DNA of 64,000 bases. Source: UBA7672 sp030824255 (GTDB lineage: Bacteria; Pseudomonadota; Alphaproteobacteria; Caulobacterales; Hyphomonadaceae). The notes beneath the pieces were generated by a model. It saw only the letters and a program-made list of their open reading frames with translations. It did not search any database and was not told the origin of the DNA. The stretch is taken from NCBI GenBank assembly GCA_942493305.1, contig OW818686.1, forward strand, positions 3,286,001 to 3,350,000. Reading direction: 5' to 3'. Below are positions 35,161-43,884 of this stretch, one piece after another (the stretch's first letter is position 1; every line of letters starts with the position of its first letter). The translations under genes and the position numbers were made by a program.

Positions 35161-37365
35161 ATGATGGCAGACCGAGCGGACAAATCCGAGCGCGCGCGTA
35201 CGCGCGAAACCAGCTCCAAGGGCCGGGAGGCGCCAGGCGTCACCTCGCCGCTGGCAGGTTCGGCGGAGCGTTTCTTCAACCGCGAGCTGTCGTGGCTGAA
35301 GTTCAACATGCGCGTGCTGGAGGAAGCGGAGAATCCGCGCCATCCGCTGCTTGAGCGTCTTCGCTTCCTGTCGATCTCGGCGAGCAACCTCGACGAATTC
35401 TACATGGTGCGTGTGGCCGGTCTTCGTCAGCAGGCCCGTACGGGCATCACGCGGACTAGCACGGACGGCCTCACGCCGTCCCAGCAGCTTCAGCGGATCA
35501 GCATCGAGGCCGGTCAGTTGATGGCCGAGCAGCAGCGCATCTGGACCGCCATCCGCAAAGAAATGAAGACGGCCGGGTTAGCCGTGGTTGACGCCGTCGA
35601 TCTTTCCGAAGTCGATACCGAGTGGCTGCGAGTTCGTTTCCTGGAGCGCGTCTTCCCGGTTCTGACGCCGCTAGCCATCGATCCGTCGCATCCCTTTCCT
35701 TTCCTGCCAAACCAGGGCTTCGCCGTTGGCTACAACCTGCACAGGCAGGAGGATGGCGTGCGCCTGCGTGCGCTGGTGCCGATCCCGACGCATGTCGAGC
35801 GTTTCATCGAGCTGCCTGAGACGCCGAAGAGCCGCCGCTTCATTGCGCTGGAAGACGTCATCACCCTGTTCCTCGACAAGCTTTTCCCGGACTGTGTTTC
35901 GCAGGGCCGATGCATCCTGCGCGTGATCCGCGACAGCGATATCGAGATCGAGGAAGAAGCCGAAGACCTTGTTCGCGAGTTCGAGATCCTGCTGAAGCAG
36001 CGACGTCGTGGCCGTATCGTGCGGCTCAAGATCGACCGGAGCGCGCCGGAAGACCTCAAGGCCTTCTTCATCGAGCAGATCGAAGCCGAGCCGATGGATA
36101 TCGTCGAAGTCGACGGCATCATGGGCATGAACCAGCTTCGCGAACTGATTGTCGACGGTCGTCCCGAGCTTGTTTTCCCGCCGTTTGAGCCGCGCTTCCC
36201 GGAACGTGTGCGCGAGCACAATGGAGACATCTTTGGCGCTATCCGGGTGAAGGACATCCTTGTCCACCATCCGTATGAGAGTTTCGACGTGGTGGCGCAG
36301 TTCCTGCGCCAGGCTGCGCGCGATCCGGATGTCGTTGCGGTGAAGCAGACGCTGTACCGCACGTCCAAGAACTCTCCGATCGTCGCGGCTCTGATCGAAG
36401 CGGCCGAGGCCGGCAAGAACGTCACCGCGCTGGTGGAGCTCAAAGCCCGCTTTGATGAAGAAGCGAACCTGCGTCTGGCGCGCGATCTGGAACGCGCTGG
36501 CGTTCAGGTCGTGTACGGTTTCATCGAACTGAAGACGCATGCGAAGGTTTCGCTCGTCATTCGTCGCGAGGCTGGAAGCCTGCGCGCCTATACACATGTC
36601 GGCACGGGCAACTATCACCCGATCACGGCGCGCATCTATGACGACCTCTCACTGTTCACAGCGGATGAGGTGATCGGCCGCGATGCGGGCCGTCTGTTCA
36701 ACTATGTCACCGGCTATTCCAAGCCGAAAGAGATGGAGGCGATGGCCATCTCGCCAATCAATCTCAAGCCCACGCTGGTGCAGCTGATCGAGGACGAGAT
36801 CGTCCACGCGAAAGCGGGACGGCCGGCGCAGATATGGGCCAAGCTCAACTCGCTGGTGGATGAGACGGTGATCGACACCCTCTACAAGGCGAGCCAATCC
36901 GGCGTGCAGATCCAGCTGGTTGTGCGGGGCATTTGCTGCCTGCGGCCAGGTGTCCCAGGCCTGTCGGAGAATATCGAAGTGCGCTCGATCGTCGGGCGCT
37001 TCCTCGAACATGCGCGAATCGTGTGCTTCGGCGCGGGCCATGGTCTGCCGTCCGATGAAGCCAAGGTTTTCATCACCTCTGCCGACTGGATGGGCCGAAA
37101 CCTCGATCGGCGTGTCGAAACGCTTACGCCGATCAAGAATCCCACTGTGCATAACCAGGTTCTGGACCAGATCATGCTGGCGAACCTCAATGACCGGGCC
37201 CAAAGCTGGACGTTGCGCCCGGATGGACGCTATGTGCGTACCGCGACGGGCAAGGGCAGGCAGCCCTTCTCGGCGCACGAATACTTCCTCGAAAACCCCA
37301 GCCTGTCTGGCCGGGGAAGCGCGCTGCGGCTGGCCACGCCACCGCAGCTCAAGCCCAGGGGCTAG
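35161..37365 (+). CDS. ppk1: Polyphosphate kinase 1
   Basis: Makes inorganic polyphosphate from ATP. 734 residues with a low-complexity N-terminus to about 40, then FFNRELSWLKFNMRVLEEA, the family N-domain, and a C-terminal phospholipase-D-like half with the catalytic-His segment THVGTGNYHP near residue 480. A following ppx gene (exopolyphosphatase) 51 bases downstream makes the classic synthesis/degradation pair. The ATG choice at 35161 is the first in a short MMAD start; a second ATG at 35164 is equivalent. Confidence 0.97.
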   Translation: MMADRADKSERARTRETSSKGREAPGVTSPLAGSAERFFNRELSWLKFNMRVLEEAENPRHPLLERLRFLSISASNLDEFYMVRVAGLRQQARTGITRTSTDGLTPSQQLQRISIEAGQLMAEQQRIWTAIRKEMKTAGLAVVDAVDLSEVDTEWLRVRFLERVFPVLTPLAIDPSHPFPFLPNQGFAVGYNLHRQEDGVRLRALVPIPTHVERFIELPETPKSRRFIALEDVITLFLDKLFPDCVSQGRCILRVIRDSDIEIEEEAEDLVREFEILLKQRRRGRIVRLKIDRSAPEDLKAFFIEQIEAEPMDIVEVDGIMGMNQLRELIVDGRPELVFPPFEPRFPERVREHNGDIFGAIRVKDILVHHPYESFDVVAQFLRQAARDPDVVAVKQTLYRTSKNSPIVAALIEAAEAGKNVTALVELKARFDEEANLRLARDLERAGVQVVYGFIELKTHAKVSLVIRREAGSLRAYTHVGTGNYHPITARIYDDLSLFTADEVIGRDAGRLFNYVTGYSKPKEMEAMAISPINLKPTLVQLIEDEIVHAKAGRPAQIWAKLNSLVDETVIDTLYKASQSGVQIQLVVRGICCLRPGVPGLSENIEVRSIVGRFLEHARIVCFGAGHGLPSDEAKVFITSADWMGRNLDRRVETLTPIKNPTVHNQVLDQIMLANLNDRAQSWTLRPDGRYVRTATGKGRQPFSAHEYFLENPSLSGRGSALRLATPPQLKPRG

Positions 37366-37416
37366 CGCCGGTTCACCGGCCCGGCCTCTGCCACACACGG
37401 GAGCAGAGGCGGGCTG

Positions 37417-38904
37417 ATGTCGGCAACCGCATCATCGAGAACCAGACCGTCCGGAAAGGGCGTCCGGTGGCGCCGTATCGGCGTCATGGACGTGGGGTCG
37501 AACTCCGTCCGTCTGGTTGTCTACGATGTGCGCGGTCGGGCGATGCAGCCGCGCTTCAATGAGAAGGTTCTCGCTGGCCTTGGCCGCGGGCTCAGCGCAA
37601 CGGGCAAACTGAATCCGGAAGGCGTCGAAGTCGCCGTTGCAGCACTGGCGCGTTTTGCGTCGATCACGCGGGCGCAAAAGGTCGAGGCCCTGTTTCCATT
37701 TGCGACCGCAGCGGTGCGCGAGGCGGCGGACGGCAAGGATTTTGTCGAGCGGGTTAAAAAGGAGACGGGCGTCACGCTGCGTGTTCTCTCCGGTTCGGAT
37801 GAAGCGCGTTTTGCGGCGGAGGGCGTCCTCGCGGGCACGCCCGGCGTCGATGGCGTCGCGGGCGATCTTGGCGGGTCGAGCCTTGAGCTCGCGCGTCTGG
37901 TCAATGGCCGATACGAGGGCGGCTCCACCTATCCGCTCGGGCCGCTGGCTCTGGATCAGGGTGGGGCGTTCAACGAAGACAAGGCGATGTCCCGCGTGAA
38001 GGATGTGCTGTCCGGGTCGCCTGAACTCAAGAAGGCGGGCGATGTGTTCTTTGCCGTGGGCGGCGCATGGCGGTCGATCGGCACGATGCATATGGAGCTG
38101 ACGCGCGCACCGCTGCACATGCTGCAGAATTACGAGATGGATGCGGCGGACTTGTCCAAACTGCTCGCGGAGATACTGAGCGGCAAGAAGCACATTGAAC
38201 TTGTGCAGGATGTGGCGCGCAAACGGGCCGCGACCATTCCCTTTGCCGCCGCGGTCCTCAAGGCGGTGATCGATCAGGGCAAGTTCAAGTCGATCATGAT
38301 ATCCTCCTATGGTGTGCGCGAAGGGATCATCTTCGACAGCCTCGATGCAGCCGAGCGGCAGGAGGATCCTCTGGAGGCGGGGATAGATGCGCTTATTGCT
38401 GATGAGCAGGCGGCCGAGTTCGGACGCGCCCTTGCAGAATGGGCTGTCGAAGCAGCGCCCTATACGCTCAATGCGAGGTTGTCTTCGGCGGCTTGCCGGT
38501 TGGTCGATATCGGCGCCCTGCTGCATCCGGATCATCGCGCAGACCTGGCGTTTGACCTCGTGGCGCGGGCGCCGCTGTCTGGGCTGACACATCGCGATCG
38601 TGCGGCGCTTGCGCTGGCGGTGGCGTCGCGGTTCAAACGCGGCGTGCGCAACGATGTCAGCGAGAAGCTGCTCGATCCGAACCTTGCGGGTCGGGCGCGG
38701 GCGCTGGGGGCGCTGATGCGTCTGGCGGCGGATTTCTCTGGACGTTCTGCGGCGCTGCTGAAGCACGCGCGGCTGACATGCGATGGCGATACGCTGTCGC
38801 TGAAAGTGTCACCGCCTTATCGTGCACTGGTGTCGGAGTCTGTCGAGCGGCGCCTTGAGCAGGCGGCGGATGAACTCGACATGGACTATTCGCTGACGAC
38901 GTAG
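37417..38904 (+). CDS. ppx: Exopolyphosphatase / Ppx-GppA phosphatase
   Basis: Degrades polyphosphate from its ends, or (p)ppGpp-like substrates. 495 residues. The sugar-kinase-like fold is visible from the motif RRIGVMDVGSNSVRLVVYD at about 23-41, GDLGGSSLELARL near 149-161 (phosphate-binding), and the C-terminal HD-like region typical of the longer Ppx type. Directly downstream of ppk1 on the same strand. Confidence 0.93.
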   Translation: MSATASSRTRPSGKGVRWRRIGVMDVGSNSVRLVVYDVRGRAMQPRFNEKVLAGLGRGLSATGKLNPEGVEVAVAALARFASITRAQKVEALFPFATAAVREAADGKDFVERVKKETGVTLRVLSGSDEARFAAEGVLAGTPGVDGVAGDLGGSSLELARLVNGRYEGGSTYPLGPLALDQGGAFNEDKAMSRVKDVLSGSPELKKAGDVFFAVGGAWRSIGTMHMELTRAPLHMLQNYEMDAADLSKLLAEILSGKKHIELVQDVARKRAATIPFAAAVLKAVIDQGKFKSIMISSYGVREGIIFDSLDAAERQEDPLEAGIDALIADEQAAEFGRALAEWAVEAAPYTLNARLSSAACRLVDIGALLHPDHRADLAFDLVARAPLSGLTHRDRAALALAVASRFKRGVRNDVSEKLLDPNLAGRARALGALMRLAADFSGRSAALLKHARLTCDGDTLSLKVSPPYRALVSESVERRLEQAADELDMDYSLTT

Positions 38905-39018
38905 GTCCGCACAAAGGCGGCGCTTGCGCGCGGTTTTCCATTCAGGGCTGCATCCCGCCTACGCGGCAAGCGCATCTACTTTGCAGCCGCTTCCAGCTCG
39001 GTTATGCCTCTCGGCAGA

Positions 39019-39966
39019 TCAGGCCGGATAAAGCGCGGCGTGCTCGGCCGCGTATGGCGCGTAGGAGTCCTTCAGCGTTGCCTGGTTGAGGAGCATGGAG
39101 GCTATGGCCTTCGTGGCGCCGGGGCGGAAGAAGGACGTACGGGTCCAGTAGCTTTCGGTGCGGCGGCTGCCGGTGAGGGCTACGATCTCGCGTTCGATCT
39201 CATAGTCTTCCCCGATGAAGAGCGGGCCGTCGATGAGGCGGATTTCCTGATCGGCGTAGAGGCCGACGGCGGGGCCCTTGATGGGGAGCGCGTCCTGCCG
39301 GGCGATGTATTGCGCGAGGACGCTGATCATCTCGAAGGGGATCAGGCTGCGGCCGAAGGGGTTGTCGCTGCCGGAATACCACGCGGAGGGTTCGGTGATC
39401 TTCGCGAGCTTCTCGTTGTGGGAGAAGGGGTAGAGGTCGCCCATGTTCTGGTCGGCGTCCATGCGTACGCGGGTGCGCTTCGTGCGGTAGCCGACCTTCA
39501 GATCGCGCAGGATGACGGGCTGTTCGAGGGGGCCGAGTTCTGCAAGGCGGCGGTCAAGCGCGCTGGGCGGGGCGTGCGCGCCGACGGAGGCGGTGCCGCG
39601 CAGGACTTCCGTGCCATCGCGCTTCTGCGCCCAAATGGTCGCGTGGTCTTCGCCGGGCTCGCGCTCGATGAAGGCGCGGACTTCCTCGCCCTCCATCACC
39701 ATGTTGCGGTAGTGCGCCGAGAGGCAGCCTTCGCGGAGGAAGCGTTCGCCCCAGATGGCTTCGCCGAGCGGGGCGAACTGGCTGTAGTGGGTGGGGCCTT
39801 CGATGGGGCCGGCCTTGAATCCGAGCTTCTGCGCCATGGCGTCGTCGTGCAGGGAGAGGTGGTTGTCGTAGGTCTGGTGGAGAAGCATGTTCACGGGCTT
39901 GCGCCACGGGCCGGCGAGGACCTGGCCGATGGTTTCGAGCGGGGTGTCGAAGGCGCGTGCGGACAT
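39019..39966 (-). CDS. Hotdog-fold (MaoC-like) protein, function unknown
   Basis: A 315-residue cytoplasmic protein with no signal or membrane segment. Near residue 50 a GPIEGPTHYSQF segment looks like the dehydratase/hydratase signature of MaoC-type hotdog enzymes, and the size would suit two hotdog modules. No catalytic residue can be named with certainty. The start ATG 39964-39966 sits 92 bases from the divergent DsbA-like start. Function unknown. Confidence 0.5.
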   Translation of the reverse strand: MSARAFDTPLETIGQVLAGPWRKPVNMLLHQTYDNHLSLHDDAMAQKLGFKAGPIEGPTHYSQFAPLGEAIWGERFLREGCLSAHYRNMVMEGEEVRAFIEREPGEDHATIWAQKRDGTEVLRGTASVGAHAPPSALDRRLAELGPLEQPVILRDLKVGYRTKRTRVRMDADQNMGDLYPFSHNEKLAKITEPSAWYSGSDNPFGRSLIPFEMISVLAQYIARQDALPIKGPAVGLYADQEIRLIDGPLFIGEDYEIEREIVALTGSRRTESYWTRTSFFRPGATKAIASMLLNQATLKDSYAPYAAEHAALYPA

Positions 39967-40058
39967 GGCGGTTCTCCCTGCCGCGACTATCGCGCGCGGG
40001 GATGGAGTGGCGCAAGGCCGGGAGGACGCCTACATTCGGTGAGGCAAGGAGACCCAGC

Positions 40059-40727
40059 ATGACCGCACCGCTTCGCATCGACTTCGTTTCCGACGTGGCC
40101 TGTCCGTGGTGCGTTGTCGGGTTGAGGTCATTGCAGAAGGCCCTGGACGCTGTTGGTGAAAAGGCCGCGGGGGTGGAGATCCATTTCCAGCCGTTCGAGC
40201 TGAACCCCGACATGGCGCCCGAGGGGGAGAACACGACCGAGCATGTGGCGCGCAAGTATGGGTCGGACGCGGCGCGGTCTGCGGCGGCGCGCAATGCGAT
40301 CAGCGAGAGCGGTGCGGCGCTGGGGTTTGATTTCAATTACACTTCCGAGAGCCGGATCTGGAACACGTTCGATGCGCATCGCCTGCTGCACTGGGCGGGG
40401 ATCGAGGGGCGGCAGCTGGAGATGAAGGAGGCGCTGTTTGCGGCCAACTTCACGCAGCAGAAATCGACGAGCGATCATGATGTGCTGGTGGGGGCGGCGG
40501 AGGCGGCGGGGCTGGATGGCGCGAAGGCGCGCGAGGTGCTGACGTCCGGAGCCTATACGGTGGAGGTGCGGGCGGAGGAGGCGCTGTGGCGCAATCGCGG
40601 GATCAATGCGGTGCCGTCGGTGATCTTCAACGGACGGTGGATGATCCAGGGCGGGCAGCCGCCGCGCGTGTTCGAGCAGGCGATCCGTCAGATCCTGGAC
40701 GGGACGGCAGCTGAGGCGCGGACCTAA
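40059..40727 (+). CDS. DsbA-family oxidoreductase (FrnE-like)
   Basis: A 222-residue thioredoxin-fold protein with redox motif CPWC at residues 15-18, no signal peptide, so cytoplasmic like FrnE. The helical insertion (about 60-145) and cis-Pro segment AVPSVIFNGRWMIQGGQPP near 186-205 fit the 2-hydroxychromene isomerase/FrnE group. The AAGGAG motif 9-14 bases before ATG 40059 supports this start over the upstream frame extension. Stop overlaps the convergent gene (CTAA at 40724-40727). Confidence 0.93.
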   Translation: MTAPLRIDFVSDVACPWCVVGLRSLQKALDAVGEKAAGVEIHFQPFELNPDMAPEGENTTEHVARKYGSDAARSAAARNAISESGAALGFDFNYTSESRIWNTFDAHRLLHWAGIEGRQLEMKEALFAANFTQQKSTSDHDVLVGAAEAAGLDGAKAREVLTSGAYTVEVRAEEALWRNRGINAVPSVIFNGRWMIQGGQPPRVFEQAIRQILDGTAAEART

Positions 40728-41422
40728 GGCGTCAGGAACAGCGTGCGTTCGCGGGCGCGGCGGTTGGCGAGGGCTTTCATCACGACGCCGTTCATGCGGT
40801 TCCAGAGCAGGAAAGCGTTGGCGGCGCCCAGGCGGTCCTCGATGTTCACCTTGCGGACGATTGATGACTTCCGCGTCTTGGCCGAGCCGACATTGTAGCA
40901 GAAGGCGACCATGGCGCTGAACTCGTTCAGGGTTACGGGCACTTTGACGTAACGCTCGATTGCTTCCTCGCACCAGTGCAGGTCTTCGCGCAGGAAGACG
41001 TCGGCCTCGTCTTCCGTGATGACGTCGTCCTCGCCTTCGAGCATGAGATGGCCGTAGCCGATGAGCCATAGGCCGCCGAGTTCGTAGGCTTCGAGACGGA
41101 GCTGTTCTTCTTCCTTGATGATCTGAACGGCGGTGTGGTTCGTGTTGTAGTCGTGCGGCATGCGGAAGACGGCTTGCGGGTCCAGCGCGTCGAGGAAGCT
41201 CACTTCGGCGGTTATGGGGACGAGAGGGACGCCGGCCGCCATCGGGATCGAGTCGGCTTCGGCGTCCGGGATGAGCGGGGTGGCGAGCGAGATCGTTTCG
41301 GCGGACGTTTCGGACGCCGCTGTCTCGGGTCCCCTGGCCGCTGCTTCTTCAGGGACGGGCGCGCAGGCGCTGAACAGCGCAGCTACGGCGGCGATAAGCG
41401 TGACCAGCGGTTTCGTCCCCAC
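40724..41422 (-). CDS. GH24 lysozyme-like lipoprotein, catalytic residues altered
   Basis: About 232 residues. GTG 41420-41422 has GGGAG seven bases upstream and directly begins a signal peptide ending in a possible lipobox (FSAC). After a Pro/Ala/Glu-rich linker (residues 20-75) there is a phage-type lysozyme domain: IIKEEEQLRLEAYELGGLWLIGYG and later AMVAFCYNVGSAK and RRARERTLFL. In active GH24 enzymes the stretch reads E..L.AY.D..GvwTIGYG; here the Asp position is Leu and the Thr position is Leu. It may be an altered hydrolase or a wall-binding protein. Converges on the DsbA-like gene. Confidence 0.8.
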   Translation of the reverse strand: MGTKPLVTLIAAVAALFSACAPVPEEAAARGPETAASETSAETISLATPLIPDAEADSIPMAAGVPLVPITAEVSFLDALDPQAVFRMPHDYNTNHTAVQIIKEEEQLRLEAYELGGLWLIGYGHLMLEGEDDVITEDEADVFLREDLHWCEEAIERYVKVPVTLNEFSAMVAFCYNVGSAKTRKSSIVRKVNIEDRLGAANAFLLWNRMNGVVMKALANRRARERTLFLTP

Positions 41423-41557
41423 GAAGCGTCTCCCGTCCTCCCCGGACGCGGCAAGACAACCCAGAAGCGAGCGCACTGTAAAGCCCGGGATTGCATTGGC
41501 GGCTGCATGACATTGACGGGGAATGGGATTATTCAGGCCGGGTAAGCGAGGACCACC

Positions 41558-42091
41558 ATGCTGCTGGAAACGCCTGTGCGCAGGCTGGGGAATGTCGATC
41601 ATAGCGCGGTGAAGGCCGCCGTGGCGGCAGCGGACGCGCAGGCGTGGCTGGACGACGAGACGCGTCAGAAGTCGTTCGAGCAGCATAGGCAGACGCAATC
41701 GCTGGTGATGCTGTTCTCGAATACCTGGCCGGACCCGGTCGTTGAGCAGCGCAAGGGGTGGGACCTGCTGGCGCGGCCGGCGACCGCGCTGATGGACCAG
41801 ATCATCGCAGACCACTATCCGCCGGGCGGGCGCGTAATCCGCGCGATGGCGGCGAAGCTTGTATCGGGCGGGCGCATTCCCTTGCACAAGGATGGGCATC
41901 CGAGCTTTGCAGCCGCGCATCGCATCCACGTACCGCTGGTGACGAGCCCGGACGTGGACTTCGTGATCCGGGGCGTGAGCAACTATCTGGAGGAGGGCGT
42001 GGCGTATGAGGTGAGCAACCTCGACTATCACGCCGTGACCAATCGCGGGCCGGACCGCATCCATTTCATCTTTGACTATACGCTGCAGTGA
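41558..42091 (+). CDS. Aspartyl/asparaginyl beta-hydroxylase-like protein
   Basis: A 177-residue double-stranded beta-helix protein resembling Fe(II)/2-oxoglutarate-dependent Asp/Asn hydroxylases. The likely iron ligands are His110 and Asp112 in PLHKDGH, with HRIH near 121-124, and His158 in DYHAVTNRG; Arg167 could bind 2-oxoglutarate. It contains no signal peptide. Its TGA overlaps the GTG of the next gene (GTGA at 42088-42091), so the two should be expressed together. Substrate unknown; it could be a peptide or a side chain on its partner. Confidence 0.75.
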   Translation: MLLETPVRRLGNVDHSAVKAAVAAADAQAWLDDETRQKSFEQHRQTQSLVMLFSNTWPDPVVEQRKGWDLLARPATALMDQIIADHYPPGGRVIRAMAAKLVSGGRIPLHKDGHPSFAAAHRIHVPLVTSPDVDFVIRGVSNYLEEGVAYEVSNLDYHAVTNRGPDRIHFIFDYTLQ

Positions 42092-43023
42092 GCGGCGCCT
42101 TGAGCGGTATTCCGAAACTGCTGGTGAGTTCTGTCGTGCGCGGCGCGCAGCAGGGCGACAGCCATGGCGGGCTCTATGTCGTGGATATAGAGCGCGGCGA
42201 GTTCGAACAGGTCATCGACTGGAACACCAGCGGTATCGAATGGGACGGGCGCGGCGCCGATCGCGGGCTGCGCGGCATCGTGATTGCGGGGAAGGAAATT
42301 TTCGTCGCAGCGAGCGATGAGTTGTTCGTCTACGATCCGTGGTTCCGGCAGGTGGCGTCATATCGCAATCCGTATCTCAAGCATTGCCATGAGATGTCGT
42401 TGCACAAGGGCAAGCTCTATATCACGTCGACAGGGTTCGATGCGGTGGTGCGGTTTGATCTCGCCACACGGCGGTTCGACCTGGGCATAGCCATCGTGAT
42501 GGACGGGCGGGCGGTGAACGTGAAGGCGTTTGACCCCAGCAAGGTGGGCGCGCACGAGGCGTCCAACGTGCTGCACGTCAACAATGTGCATGTCGACGAC
42601 GCCGGAGTGTTTGTCTCTGGCCGTAAGATGCCGGCGCTGGTCCAGATCACGCAGACCTCGATCGCCATGGCAGCGGGCCTGCCACGGGGTACTCACAATG
42701 CGCGGCCATTCAGGGGCGGCGTGCTGTTCAACGACACGGATAGCGACAGCGTGGTGTGGCTGGGCCCGGAGGGCAGGGTGGCGATACGGATACCGCAGTA
42801 TGACCCCAGGTCGCTGACCCATATGGACGTGGATGCGAGCGGTATCGCGCGGCAAGGCTTTGGCCGTGGTCTTTGCGTGATCAGCGATACGCTCATCGCA
42901 GCGGGATCTTCGCCGACGACAGTATCGATACATGATCTGGAAGCAGCGGCGTGTATTCGTTCAATAAATCTGAGCGTGGACGTTCGGAATGCGGCGCACG
43001 GCATGGCGATCTGGCCGTTCTGA
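42088..43023 (+). CDS. Beta-propeller-like protein of unknown function
   Basis: A 311-residue soluble protein with repeated strand blocks of the GLYVVDIE..., LFVYDPWF, VVRFDLATRRFDLG and VVWLGPEG kind, suggesting a small propeller. Motifs such as NVLHVNNVHVDDAGVFVSGRKM and AGLPRGTHNARPFRGGVLFNDTDSD stand out (N, H, D and T rich). I cannot name the family; it resembles DUF4915 or TIGR03032-like propellers. Starts with GTG 42088 in a GTGA overlap with the hydroxylase-like gene, and the gap after it (43024-43208) is AT-rich promoter sequence. Confidence 0.6.
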   Translation: MSGALSGIPKLLVSSVVRGAQQGDSHGGLYVVDIERGEFEQVIDWNTSGIEWDGRGADRGLRGIVIAGKEIFVAASDELFVYDPWFRQVASYRNPYLKHCHEMSLHKGKLYITSTGFDAVVRFDLATRRFDLGIAIVMDGRAVNVKAFDPSKVGAHEASNVLHVNNVHVDDAGVFVSGRKMPALVQITQTSIAMAAGLPRGTHNARPFRGGVLFNDTDSDSVVWLGPEGRVAIRIPQYDPRSLTHMDVDASGIARQGFGRGLCVISDTLIAAGSSPTTVSIHDLEAAACIRSINLSVDVRNAAHGMAIWPF

Positions 43024-43133
43024 CCGATTTGCGGTGATCGGAAGTCGTCGCTTTTTGTTTACTCGCTGATTACCAAGATAAACAAAACAAATCCGCACAA
43101 AGACAAGTAGAAAATTGCATCAAAGTCGCCATA

Positions 43134-43149
43134 CTTAGCAATTGCTTAG
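43134..43149. promoter_or_regulatory. Near-perfect palindrome upstream of ldtR
   Basis: CTTAGCAATTGCTTAG: two eight-base half-sites with a single internal mismatch, 59 bases upstream of the ldtR start and in the AT-rich intergenic 43024-43208. MarR-family regulators bind palindromes of this length, so this is a candidate autoregulatory operator. Confidence 0.55.
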
Positions 43150-43208
43150 TCAAGCACGTGTAGAACTACCACATAAGCCGAGCAAATCGGCACGACGAAA
43201 AACAAACG

Positions 43209-43718
43209 ATGGTGGTGGTGATGACGAATGTGAATGTCCGCGCAAGCGCGGCTGACGAGAACGTTGAACAGTCCTTCCTGAAAGCCCTGTCGTTGCTGGA
43301 GCAGGCGCATCGCCGCCTCCACGACGTCGTGAAGGACAACCTGGAGCGTAACGGCGAGCGTTCGCTGACCGGAGTCCAGGCCCTGCTGCTTTATGAAATC
43401 GGTGAGAGCGAAACCCCGGCTTCCGCGCTGCGCGCCCGCGGTTCGTTCGCCGGCACTTCGATGTCCTATAACGTGAAGAAGCTTCAGGAGGGCGGCTACC
43501 TCCTCCAGTCGCGCTCCAGCGATGACCGTCGCACGGTCCGCCTGAAGCTGACGCCGTCGGGCAAAGCCGTTCGTAACCGTGTTGCCGACCTGTTCGAGAA
43601 GCAGGCCACCTCGCTCGAGCCGACCGCGTCTGTCCGCTCGGACGACCTGGACCAGCTGAACAAGTCGCTGGCCCGCCTCGAGCGCTTCTGGTCTGACCAG
43701 ATCCGTTACCAGCTGTAA
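43209..43718 (+). CDS. ldtR: MarR-family regulator LdtR
   Basis: A 169-residue winged-helix transcriptional regulator. The MarR core is visible: helix ENVEQSFLKALSLLEQAHRRLHD, then the recognition region SALRARGSFAGTSMSYNVKKLQEGGYLLQSRSSDDRRTVRLKLTPSG, in which SSDDRRTV forms the wing. The sequence and overall length match the LdtR group, which controls L,D-transpeptidase and osmotic functions in alphaproteobacteria (for example Liberibacter), and which responds to small ligands. ATG 43209 or 43221 could be the start. A palindrome lies upstream and a strong terminator downstream. Confidence 0.88.
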   Translation: MVVVMTNVNVRASAADENVEQSFLKALSLLEQAHRRLHDVVKDNLERNGERSLTGVQALLLYEIGESETPASALRARGSFAGTSMSYNVKKLQEGGYLLQSRSSDDRRTVRLKLTPSGKAVRNRVADLFEKQATSLEPTASVRSDDLDQLNKSLARLERFWSDQIRYQL

Positions 43719-43735
43719 GTTTGTAAGCGTGCAGA

Positions 43736-43835
43736 TCCCGACCTGATAGCCAGATTACTGGAAGATCGGGGCTGATCGACTTGGGGGCGACGGAGGACTC
43801 GGTCTGTACGACCGACCTGGCCGTAGGGTCCCAGC
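43736..43835 (+). ncRNA. Structured 3' UTR or candidate small RNA after ldtR
   Basis: Between the ldtR stop codon (43718) and its terminator, two more hairpins can be drawn: an outer CCCGA/TCGGG stem (43737-43741 with 43766-43770) holding an inner CCAG/CTGG hairpin (43750-43753 with 43758-43761), and a six-base stem TCGGTC/GACCGA (43799-43804 with 43810-43815). No reading frame of convincing quality is present. It could be a 3' UTR with regulatory function or a processed small RNA. Confidence 0.3.
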
Positions 43836-43872
43836 AACCGCCGGCTTCGCAAGAAGCTGGCGGTTTTGTTTT
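43836..43872 (+). terminator. Strong rho-independent terminator
   Basis: A 13-base stem with one G-U pair (arms 43836-43848 and 43853-43865) closed by a GCAA tetraloop, followed by TTGTTTT. It ends the ldtR transcript 118 bases after the stop codon. Confidence 0.93.
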
Positions 43873-43884
43873 CAGTTTCAGCTA

